Shown piece by piece: positions 1 to 5,307 of a DNA stretch of 6,252 bases. The stretch covers positions 1 through 6,252 of the forward strand of contig CANIIN010000173.1 of the NCBI GenBank assembly GCA_947467405.1, in the 5' to 3' direction. The translations under genes and the position numbers were made by a program. Numbering within the stretch: the first letter of the stretch is position 1; every line of letters begins with the position of its first letter. This DNA is from Betaproteobacteria bacterium (lineage in GTDB: Bacteria > Pseudomonadota > Gammaproteobacteria > Burkholderiales > SG8-39). The notes under the pieces are model-generated. The model did no database searches. It saw only the letters and a program-made list of their open reading frames with translations, and had not been told where the DNA came from.

Positions 1-118
1 AGGCGATCAGCTCGATATGCTCTTCCTGGCGATGATTCTCGTCCTGGATGATGCTATTGAGTTCTGGATCGGACTTGGCAAGCGCGTTCGGATTTAAAGT
101 CTGGGGGTTGAGGCTCAT
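1..118 (-). CDS. glyA: Serine hydroxymethyltransferase, N-terminal part (runs off left edge)
   Basis: This is the first 39 codons of a minus-strand gene, starting at the ATG whose complement is 116-118 and leaving the window at base 1. The visible protein contains LAKSDPELNSIIQDE followed by NHRQEEHIELIA, the N-terminal signature of GlyA, which normally continues as SENF or SENY. The last base is compatible with that serine. GlyA is a cytosolic PLP enzyme that interconverts serine plus tetrahydrofolate with glycine plus 5,10-methylene-tetrahydrofolate. The PLP lysine and the rest of the fold (about 415 residues in the family) are outside the window. A GGGAG Shine-Dalgarno (complement of 125-129) sits 6 bases before the ATG and fixes the start. 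The gene reads in the same direction as the hydratase gene, 100 bp downstream of it. The identification is strong despite the short length because the motif is highly conserved. Confidence 0.9.
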   Translation of the reverse strand, partial: MSLNPQTLNPNALAKSDPELNSIIQDENHRQEEHIELIA

Positions 119-141
119 GGAAGGCTCCCGGGCAAAACACC

Positions 142-147
142 ATTTTA
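142..147 (-). promoter_or_regulatory. Possible -10 element of the glyA promoter
   Basis: On the minus strand the sequence TGATAAAAT lies in an otherwise GC-rich stretch. Its TAAAAT hexamer matches the sigma-70 -10 consensus at 5 of 6 bases, and it would start a transcript with a leader of roughly 20 bases before the glyA ATG. I see no good -35 hexamer at 16-18 bases upstream, so the call rests on the -10 and its location only. Confidence 0.3.
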
Positions 148-218
148 TCACGCGGCCCGGTTTGCCCCGCGCACCGGAAACCCTTATGAATCAGACTATT
201 GCACCCACCGAATCGGGG

Positions 219-1052
219 TCAGCGCCCCGTGAAGACGGCCCTGCGGCGCTCCAGAAAGGCCGCTACGGCCTCCTTGCAGTCCTCGGTCTGCAGGCAGCGC
301 ACGAAATTGCGCGCCTCGATGTCGAACGCGACCTGCGGAATGTCGTTCGCCGCCGAGTTGATGTTCTCTTTCAGGTGCGCTAATGCAATGGGCGGACCCT
401 CGGCCAACTTGCGCGCCATGGCCATGGTCTGTTCTTCCAACTTGCCACCGGCCGCTACCTGGGTCACCAGGCCCACGCGCAGCGCTTCGTCGGCGGCCAT
501 GGCGCGCGGGAAAAACAGGAACTCGCGCGCCTTGGCCGGTCCCAGCACGCTGGTCACGAAATAATTGGCGCCGAAATCGCCGGACAAGCCGCGATTCAGA
601 TAGCCGGAATTGAACGTGGCGTCGGTCGATGCAATCCGGAAATCACAGGCCAGCGCCAGCGACAGTCCAGCACCCACCACCGGGCCATGAATCATGGCGA
701 TGGTCGGCTTGCCCATGGTGTGCAGGAGATACGGAATCTGGGCCGAGCGACGCAAACGGGCGGAGCGCATTTCCATGCCGTTCCAGATCGGATCCCTGCC
801 CCACTTCGCCGCCAGCGGATCGGATTCGTCGGGGGTGCCGAGATTCTTCATGTTGCCGCCGGCACAGAACCCCCTTCCTGCGCCGGTGACCACCAGCACG
901 CGCACATCCGGATCCAGTGCTGACACCTGCAGGATTTCGTCAAGCCGCCCGCACACCTCGCCGTCCAGCGCATTCATGACTTCGGGACGGTTCAGTGTCA
1001 CGACCTGAACACCATTCTCGATCCTGCTCAGTACCGAATCCTGCCTGCTCAT
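219..1052 (-). CDS. Enoyl-CoA hydratase/isomerase (crotonase) family protein
   Basis: A 277-residue soluble crotonase-fold protein. The first oxyanion-hole segment is AGRGFCAGGNM (residues 58-68) and the second is HGPVVGAGLSLALACDFRI (122-140), both in the usual order and spacing. The length is normal for the family. Crotonases act on acyl-CoA thioesters as hydratases, isomerases or C-C lyases. Aligned by eye with rat mitochondrial hydratase, the two catalytic glutamates (Glu144, Glu164) fall on Ser131 and Tyr151. Asp159, in the SGDFG segment, falls where PaaG-type isomerases carry the Asp of their PDxGG motif. Isomerase or another crotonase chemistry is therefore at least as likely as hydration. 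The ATG is preceded by AGGGGG (complement of 1057-1062), 4 bases away. The gene follows the LLM oxidoreductase gene by 52 bp on the same strand, so the two are probably co-transcribed. The substrate cannot be read from the sequence. Confidence 0.9.
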   Translation of the reverse strand: MSRQDSVLSRIENGVQVVTLNRPEVMNALDGEVCGRLDEILQVSALDPDVRVLVVTGAGRGFCAGGNMKNLGTPDESDPLAAKWGRDPIWNGMEMRSARLRRSAQIPYLLHTMGKPTIAMIHGPVVGAGLSLALACDFRIASTDATFNSGYLNRGLSGDFGANYFVTSVLGPAKAREFLFFPRAMAADEALRVGLVTQVAAGGKLEEQTMAMARKLAEGPPIALAHLKENINSAANDIPQVAFDIEARNFVRCLQTEDCKEAVAAFLERRRAVFTGR

Positions 1053-1104
1053 GTTTCCCCCTGATTGGACTTGATCGTTCGGCGATCGCGACAGTTGGCC
1101 GTGT

Positions 1105-2145
1105 CTACTTGCCGATCAGGCTGCCGATCACTTCCACGGCCTCGTCATTCGGCGTGCTGATGCTCAGAATCGTCAATCCCGAATCGCGCCAGCGTCCCCA
1201 GCGCTCGCGGATGCGATCCGGCGGTCCCATCAGGCCCTCGTCATCGATGTAATCGTCCGGCACCGCGGCGGCGGCTTCGTCCTTGCGCCCGGCCATGAAC
1301 AGTTCCTGGATGCGTTCCGCCGCCTCCGGGAAGCCGCGGCGAATCATCGCGTCCTTGTGGAAATTCTTGTCCTTGGCGCCCATGCCGCCGACGTACAGCG
1401 CCACATGCGGCTTGGCGGCATCGATGGCCTTCTTCACATCGTCGGTGACCTTCACCGACACCGAGCCGCGGATGACGAAGTTCTTCAGCGTCATGCCGTC
1501 CGTGCGCTTGGCGAAGCCTTCTTCGAGTACCGGGATGTACTCCTTCAGACTGCCGGGCACCAGATGCATGCTGAGCCAGCCGTCCGCGATTTCCGCGGCC
1601 AGGCGGATGTTGCCCTTGGTGGCCGTGCCGAGCATGACCGGAATATTCGGATTGCCGTGCAGGATACTTTTCAGCGGCTTACCCAGGCCGCTCGAACCGG
1701 GCGCGTCCTTCGGATAGGGCAGCGAGATTTCCCGGCCCTGATGCGAAACCGGCCCCTCGCGCTTCAGGATCTTCTTGATGATGGCCACGTAATCGCGCAT
1801 GCGATCGGCCGGCTTGCCCCACGGCTGGCCATGCCAGCCTTCGACGATCTGCGGGCCGGACACGCCGATGCCCAGCATCATGCGTCCCTCGCCGGCCATG
1901 GCATCGATGGTCTGCGCGCACATGGCGAGGTTGGCCGGGGTGCGCGCGGCCAGCGCCGCGATGCTGGTGCCCAGGCGGATGCGCTTGGTCAGCGCGCCGA
2001 TGAAGGCCAGCGGCGTGATGGCGTCGGAACTGTAGGTCTCGGCGGTCCACACCGAGTCGAATCCGAGTTGTTCGGCACGCAGAATGCGCTGGATTGGCAA
2101 TTCCATCTTGGCGTGGGCATAGTTGAGGCTCAAGGCTACTTTCAC
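1105..2145 (-). CDS. LLM class F420-dependent oxidoreductase, Rv3520c-like
   Basis: A 346-residue luciferase-like TIM-barrel protein with no signal peptide. The N-terminal strand MKVALSLNYA is followed by AEQLGFDSVWTAE (residues 24-36) and RIRLGTSIAALAARTP (55-70). LGIGVSGPQIVEGWHGQPW (91-109), IPVMLGTATKGNIRLAAEIADGW (168-190) and LYVGGMGA (250-257) come next. This order and wording resembles the actinobacterial Rv3520c family of putative F420-dependent oxidoreductases (347 residues as I recall it). Such enzymes transfer hydride between F420H2 and an organic substrate; FMN use is the alternative within the superfamily. Divergent placement next to an F420 reductase and three F420 biosynthesis genes supports F420 as the cofactor. 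The start is GTG (complement of 2143-2145), chosen for the AGGAGG 8 bases upstream. Stop is TAG. The gene probably leads an operon with the crotonase-family gene. The substrate is unknown. Confidence 0.92.
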   Translation of the reverse strand: MKVALSLNYAHAKMELPIQRILRAEQLGFDSVWTAETYSSDAITPLAFIGALTKRIRLGTSIAALAARTPANLAMCAQTIDAMAGEGRMMLGIGVSGPQIVEGWHGQPWGKPADRMRDYVAIIKKILKREGPVSHQGREISLPYPKDAPGSSGLGKPLKSILHGNPNIPVMLGTATKGNIRLAAEIADGWLSMHLVPGSLKEYIPVLEEGFAKRTDGMTLKNFVIRGSVSVKVTDDVKKAIDAAKPHVALYVGGMGAKDKNFHKDAMIRRGFPEAAERIQELFMAGRKDEAAAAVPDDYIDDEGLMGPPDRIRERWGRWRDSGLTILSISTPNDEAVEVIGSLIGK

Positions 2146-2153
2146 CGCGTACT

Positions 2154-2159
2154 CCTCCT
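2154..2159 (-). promoter_or_regulatory. Shine-Dalgarno AGGAGG for the LLM oxidoreductase
   Basis: The complement of 2154-2159 reads AGGAGG, a full-consensus ribosome binding site. It lies 8 bases before a GTG codon and settles that non-ATG start over the first internal ATG at codon 14. Confidence 0.85.
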
Positions 2160-2310
2160 GTTGTCATGGGTTGGTGCGGCAGCGAGGCCGCCGGTCCTGC
2201 CGCCGACATCGGTGGCGGGGCGCCTTGGATTAGAATGGGCGCCGGCTTTTCGAAATTGAACATACCACATCAATCGATCATCAATTCATCGCCGCCGGGG
2301 TTGGGCGAAC

Positions 2311-2333
2311 CATCGACACGTCGCACGTCGATG
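2311..2333. promoter_or_regulatory. Candidate operator: CATCGAC / GTCGATG inverted repeat
   Basis: CATCGAC at 2311-2317 and its exact reverse complement GTCGATG at 2327-2333 flank a 9 bp spacer. The half-site centres are 16 bp apart, within the range bound by a dimeric helix-turn-helix regulator. The site lies about 100 bp upstream of the F420 reductase start and on the upstream side of the LLM gene. A stem-loop in the transcript leader is the alternative reading. No regulator gene is in the window. Confidence 0.4.
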
Positions 2334-2340
2334 ACAACAC

Positions 2341-2380
2341 CTGGCGCCGGCAAAGCCAGCCGCCGCCATCGACGGGCGGC
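2341..2380 (+). other. Two GC-rich stem-loops in the F420 reductase leader
   Basis: CTGGC (2341-2345) pairs with GCCAG (2355-2359) over a 9-base loop. GCCGCC (2362-2367) pairs with GGCGGC (2375-2380) over a 7-base loop. Neither is followed by a T-run, so they are not ordinary terminators. I do not recognise a riboswitch consensus here. Such hairpins also arise by chance at this GC content. Confidence 0.3.
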
Positions 2381-2430
2381 ACGCCAATCCGAAATGTCCC
2401 AAGAAACCCTCGTCACCAGGAGCAGGAATC

Positions 2431-3138
2431 ATGTCTGAACAACAAGGCGTCATCGCAGTGCTGGGCGGAACCGGCAACCTCGGCTACGGACTGGCGCGCC
2501 GCCTCGCGCTGGCCGGCCGCAACGTGATCATCGGCTCGCGCACCGCAGAAAAGGCCGAAGCCGCCGCCGCCGAAATCGGCGCCGTGGTCAAGGAACGCAA
2601 CAGCAAGGGCAGCATTCGCGGCGCCGACAATCTGGCCGCCGCGCAGGCCGCCTCCATCGTCGTGCTGACCGTGCCGTTCGCTTCGCAGGCCGACACGCTG
2701 CAGCAGGTCAAGCCGGCGCTGCAGGGCAAGATCCTGGTCGACACCACGGTGCCGCTGGTGCCGCCGAAAGTGATGCGGGTGCAGTTGCCGGCGCAGGGCT
2801 CGGCCGCCAAGATCGCGCAGGACATCGTCGGCGAAGGCGTCAAGGTCGTGACGGCGTTCCACAACGTGGCCGCCGACCTGCTGCGCAGCGACGAGGAACT
2901 GGAGTGCGACGTGCTGGTGTTCGGCGACAGCAAGGACGCCCGCTCCGAAGTGGTGACCCTGGCCGAAGCCGCCGGCATGCGCGCCTTCCACGGTGGTTCG
3001 CTGGACAATTCCGCCGCCGCCGAAGCGCTGACCTCGGTGCTGATTTTCATGAACAAGCAGTACAGCGGCCACACCGGCATCCGCATCACCGGCGCCGGCC
3101 AGGGCGGCAACGTCGCCGCTCCCGCCAAGTCGGCGTGA
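2431..3138 (+). CDS. npdG: NADPH-dependent F420 reductase (F420H2:NADP oxidoreductase)
   Basis: A 235-residue cytosolic Rossmann-fold enzyme that exchanges hydride between NADPH and F420. In aerobes it is expected to run toward F420H2. The dinucleotide-binding loop GGTGNLGYG is at residues 12-20, and the NADP-selecting GSRTAEKAEA segment at 35-44 places Ser-Arg where the 2'-phosphate binds. Further family segments are VLTVPF (78-83), VDTTVPL (103-109), TAFHNVAADLL (141-151), CDVLVFGDS (159-167) and SLDNSAAAEALTSVLIFMN (190-208). The C-terminal GHTGIRITG (213-221) corresponds to the end of archaeal Fno. The length is typical; the last 14 or so residues are a polar tail. The ATG is preceded by AGGAG (2418-2422) at 8 bases. 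It is the first gene of the plus-strand F420 cluster, 49 bp before cofE. A homologue acting on another deazaflavin-like substrate is unlikely given this context. Confidence 0.93.
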   Translation: MSEQQGVIAVLGGTGNLGYGLARRLALAGRNVIIGSRTAEKAEAAAAEIGAVVKERNSKGSIRGADNLAAAQAASIVVLTVPFASQADTLQQVKPALQGKILVDTTVPLVPPKVMRVQLPAQGSAAKIAQDIVGEGVKVVTAFHNVAADLLRSDEELECDVLVFGDSKDARSEVVTLAEAAGMRAFHGGSLDNSAAAEALTSVLIFMNKQYSGHTGIRITGAGQGGNVAAPAKSA

Positions 3139-3187
3139 GGACTGCTCCGACAAAAGCCAACGTCGTGACACGCTCGAGACAAGTGTC

Positions 3188-3985
3188 GTGACCAGCGACG
3201 TGACAAGCGTCGTCCAAGGCGTCAACCGGCTCGAACTGTTCGCCCTCGAGCAGTTCCCCATGGTCGAGCCCGGCGACGATCTCGCCGGGTTGATCGCGGA
3301 ATCGCTGCAGCAATGCGGCGAGACGTTGCGCCACAACGACGTCGTGGTGCTGGCGCAAAAGATCGTCTCCAAGTCGGAGAACCGCTACGTCATGCTGGCC
3401 GAGGTCACGCCGGGCGAGCGCGCCATCGAACTGGCGAAGGTGGTCAACAAGGACCCGCGCTTCGTCGAACTGGTGCTGCGCGAATCGAGCGACGTGGTGC
3501 GGCAGTTCAAGGACGTGCTGATCGTGCGGCACCGTCATGGTTATGTGTACGCCAATGCCGGCATCGACCAGTCCAACATCGATACCGACGAAGGCCGCGA
3601 GCGCGTGCTGCTGCTGCCGGAGGATTCCGACGCCAGCGCTGCCAGGCTGCGCGCGGCCCTGAAGAAGCGTTTCGGCGTGGAATTGGCGGTGATCATCAAC
3701 GACAGCGCCGGCCGCCCCTGGCGCATGGGCGTGACCGGCATCGCCATCGGCGCATCCGGCATCCAGGCGCTGGTCAGCCACATCGGCGACCCGGACCTGT
3801 TCGGCAAGGCCCTGCAGATCACCGAGATTGCGGCGGCCGACGAGATCGCCGCGGCGGCCTCGTACGTGATGGGACAGGCCGATGAAGGCCGCCCCGTGGT
3901 GGTGGTGCGCGGCGCGCGCTATCGCCCCTCCGATACCGGCACGCAGGCGCTGATCCGTCCGCGCGAAAAGGATCTGTTCCGCTAA
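3188..3985 (+). CDS. cofE: Coenzyme F420-0:L-glutamate ligase (single-domain CofE)
   Basis: CofE uses GTP and divalent metal to add L-glutamate to F420-0 and extend the gamma-linked tail. The 265 residues carry the family hallmarks: EPGDDL (27-32), VLAQKIVSKSE (54-64), NAGIDQSN (123-130), LLLPEDSDASA (141-151), IINDSAGRPWR (169-179), GIAIGASGIQAL (184-195), DLFGKAL (203-209), ADEIAAAASYVMGQ (217-230) and VVVVRG (237-242). Asp172 sits where archaeal CofE has the Asp of its TDTxGR metal-site motif; the flanking residues are Asn and Ser here. The protein stops after the CofE domain, unlike actinobacterial FbiB, which continues into a nitroreductase domain. The GTG start lacks a strong Shine-Dalgarno (only GAGA at 3176-3179), and a second in-frame GTG lies at 3200. 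The homologous region begins near residue 15, so the exact start is uncertain by a few codons. It lies between the F420 reductase and cofD genes. Confidence 0.94.
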   Translation: MTSDVTSVVQGVNRLELFALEQFPMVEPGDDLAGLIAESLQQCGETLRHNDVVVLAQKIVSKSENRYVMLAEVTPGERAIELAKVVNKDPRFVELVLRESSDVVRQFKDVLIVRHRHGYVYANAGIDQSNIDTDEGRERVLLLPEDSDASAARLRAALKKRFGVELAVIINDSAGRPWRMGVTGIAIGASGIQALVSHIGDPDLFGKALQITEIAAADEIAAAASYVMGQADEGRPVVVVRGARYRPSDTGTQALIRPREKDLFR

Positions 3986-4006
3986 TACGCTGTGCAGCGG
4001 AGTCGG

Positions 4007-4029
4007 CACCAGCGCGGCATGGCGCGGTG
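4007..4029 (+). other. Stem-loop between cofE and cofD
   Basis: CACC-A-GCGC (4007-4015) can pair with GCGC-GGTG (4022-4029), giving 8 base pairs with one bulged A and a 6-base loop. No T-run follows, so it is not a classical terminator. It buries the in-frame GTG at 4027, which argues against that codon being the cofD start. Confidence 0.35.
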
Positions 4030-4062
4030 AGGCCTCGCATTCATCAAAGGGATAGCAGGTCC

Positions 4063-5064
4063 ATGGCGCAATCGTCCTCATCAGAAAGTCTGTCGTCGAT
4101 CTCGGCGCCGACCAGGCAAATCCTCGCGCTGTCCGGCGGCGTGGGCGGTGCCAAGCTGGCCGATGGACTGGCGCAGCGCCTCGCGCCCGGCCGGCTCGCC
4201 ATCGTCTGCAACACCGGCGACGACTTCGAGCACCTCGGCCTCACCATCTGCCCCGACATCGACAGCGTGCTGTACAAACTGGCGGGCAAGAACGATATCG
4301 AGCGCGGCTGGGGCCTGGCCGGCGAAAGCTGGACCGTCATGGGCGCGCTGAAGAAGATCGGCGGCGAGGCCTGGTTCAATCTCGGCGACCTCGATCTCGC
4401 CACGCACCTGCATCGCACCCACCTGCTGCGCCAGGGGCATTCGCTGACCGACGTGACGCGCGAACTGGCGACCGCGCTGGGCATCGCCCACGCCGTATGG
4501 CCCATGTCCGACGACCCGGTCCGAACGATCGTGAAATGCGACGGCGGCGAACTGCCATTCCAGCACTACTTCGTGCGCGAGCAATGCCACCCGGCCGTCA
4601 CCGGCTTTCGCTTCGACGGCATCGACAGCGCGCGGCCGCATGCCGGCATGATGCACATGCTGGAGAGCCGCAGCGTCGAAGCCATCGTCATCTGCCCATC
4701 CAACCCGTTCGTCAGCGTCGACCCGATCCTGAACCTGCCCGGCGTGCGCGCCGCGCTGAAGCACTGCGGCGCCCCCATCGTGGCCGTGTCGCCCATCGTC
4801 GGCGGCCAGGCCATCAAGGGCCCGGCAGCGAAAATGATGCGCGAACTCGACATGCCGGCCAGCGCCGAAGCCATCGCGCGCTACTACGGAGACCTTCTGG
4901 ATGGCATGGTCATCGACCAGCTGGATGCCGCGCAGGCACCGGCCATCGAGGCCCTGGGCACGCCGGTGCGCGTGGCGCAGACCGTCATGAACAGCGGCGA
5001 AGATCGTTGTATGCTGGCGGACATCGTGTTGTCCTTTGCCGGTTCATTGAAGAAACCGGATTAG
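4063..5064 (+). CDS. cofD: 2-phospho-L-lactate (or equivalent) transferase CofD
   Basis: CofD (FbiA in actinobacteria) transfers the activated phospho-acid from the CofC product to the FO ribityl chain, giving F420-0 or its dehydro or glycerate analogue. From the ATG at 4063 the protein has 333 residues, normal for the family. It shows LSGGVGGAKLADGL (23-36), NTGDDFEHLGLTICPDID (50-67), WFNLGDLDLATHLHRTHLL (104-122), WPMSDDPVRTIV (146-157), CPSNPFVSVDPIL (211-223) and SPIVGGQAIKGPAAKMM (243-259). These are the conserved substrate- and metal-binding segments in the right order. The first 15 or so residues are a Ser-rich non-conserved leader. ATG 4063 is preferred over the in-frame GTG at 4027 because AAAGGGA (4046-4052) lies 10 bases upstream. 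The gene lies 77 bp after cofE on the same strand. Which three-carbon acid it carries cannot be read from the sequence. Confidence 0.95.
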   Translation: MAQSSSSESLSSISAPTRQILALSGGVGGAKLADGLAQRLAPGRLAIVCNTGDDFEHLGLTICPDIDSVLYKLAGKNDIERGWGLAGESWTVMGALKKIGGEAWFNLGDLDLATHLHRTHLLRQGHSLTDVTRELATALGIAHAVWPMSDDPVRTIVKCDGGELPFQHYFVREQCHPAVTGFRFDGIDSARPHAGMMHMLESRSVEAIVICPSNPFVSVDPILNLPGVRAALKHCGAPIVAVSPIVGGQAIKGPAAKMMRELDMPASAEAIARYYGDLLDGMVIDQLDAAQAPAIEALGTPVRVAQTVMNSGEDRCMLADIVLSFAGSLKKPD

Positions 5065-5079
5065 CAGAGTATTGAAAAA

Positions 5080-5096
5080 GGGGGATACGATCCCCC
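5080..5096 (+). terminator. G/C hairpin after cofD, possible terminator
   Basis: GGGGGAT (5080-5086) pairs perfectly with ATCCCCC (5090-5096) around an ACG triloop, starting 15 bases after the cofD stop. It is flanked by AA and, after one extra C, TT. A second small hairpin, CCCC (5103-5106) with GGGG (5113-5116), follows at once. The first G-run could instead pair with the C-run at 5102-5106, so the two structures may compete. No U-tract follows, so intrinsic termination is not assured. Confidence 0.45.
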
Positions 5097-5114
5097 CTTG
5101 ACCCCCTGTATCGG

Positions 5115-5191
5115 GGACTGATGAAAAACGCTTCCCTCTGAATTGAAAACTATTTTGAATATGAATGTCGGGAATCGTTTTTCATCAGCCC
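5115..5191. repeat. Long imperfect inverted repeat between cofD and cofC
   Basis: CTGATGAAAAACG (5118-5130) is an exact inverted copy of CGTTTTTCATCAG (5176-5188). The pairing continues inward, after one C/T mismatch, with TTCCC (5132-5136) and GGGAA (5170-5174). It continues outward, after one A/C mismatch, with GG (5115-5116) and CC (5190-5191). The 33-base middle (5137-5169) is AT-rich and contains the near-palindrome ATTGAAAA / TTTTGAAT. GC content over 5121-5190 is 25 of 70 bases, far below the flanking genes. It could be a small non-autonomous mobile repeat (MITE-like), a species-specific intergenic repeat, or a large terminator/processing structure. No target-site duplication is evident. 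Confidence 0.6.
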
Positions 5192-5307
5192 GTTAAGAAT
5201 CAACCTGGAATGCAGTCCGACAGTCCGCATGCCCGGACTTCCGGTAAGCGCGTTGCGCAGTCCGCTGTCGCACGCAACCGAAACAACGACCTGAAAGCAT
5301 CCATGCC

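Larger units (their letters stand above)
2146..2430. other. Divergent intergenic region between LLM oxidoreductase and F420 reductase
   Basis: These 285 bp lie between two divergent operons and must hold both promoters. The stretch around 2247-2290 is noticeably AT-rich in a GC-rich setting and contains ATTGA (2255-2259) and TCAAT (2270-2274) as a small inverted repeat with a 10 bp spacer, next to ATCGAT. TAGAAT at 2231-2236 resembles a plus-strand -10, but no partner -35 is visible. TCTAAT on the minus strand in the same place is equally orphaned. I cannot assign either promoter with confidence. No convincing small gene is present. Confidence 0.6.

Noticed and set aside
157..177. CCGGT/ACCGG inverted repeat between glyA and the crotonase-family gene
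   Set aside because: A 5 bp stem with an 11-base loop in GC-rich DNA is expected by chance and lacks a T-run.
214..229. CGGGG/CCCCG hairpin over the stop codon of the crotonase-family gene
   Set aside because: Only 5 bp of stem, it overlaps the coding end and has no T-run on the minus strand, so I do not call it a terminator.
1357..2259. 300-codon plus-strand open frame opposite the LLM oxidoreductase
   Set aside because: It is antisense to a clearly conserved gene, has His/Arg/Ala-rich composition typical of a GC-rich shadow frame, and resembles no family.
2166..2438. 90-codon plus-strand open frame in the divergent intergenic region
   Set aside because: No Shine-Dalgarno precedes it, it overlaps the start of the F420 reductase gene, and its composition resembles translated non-coding DNA.
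4027..4062. Upstream in-frame GTG as the cofD start
   Set aside because: It lies inside a stem-loop and lacks a ribosome binding site. ATG 4063 has AAAGGGA 10 bases upstream and the conserved part starts later still.
2413..4081. Two long minus-strand open frames (319 and 331 codons) opposite the F420 reductase and cofE
   Set aside because: They overlap each other and lie opposite conserved genes. Their composition is low-complexity Gly/His/Arg/Asp, and no family motif is present. They reflect third-position GC bias.
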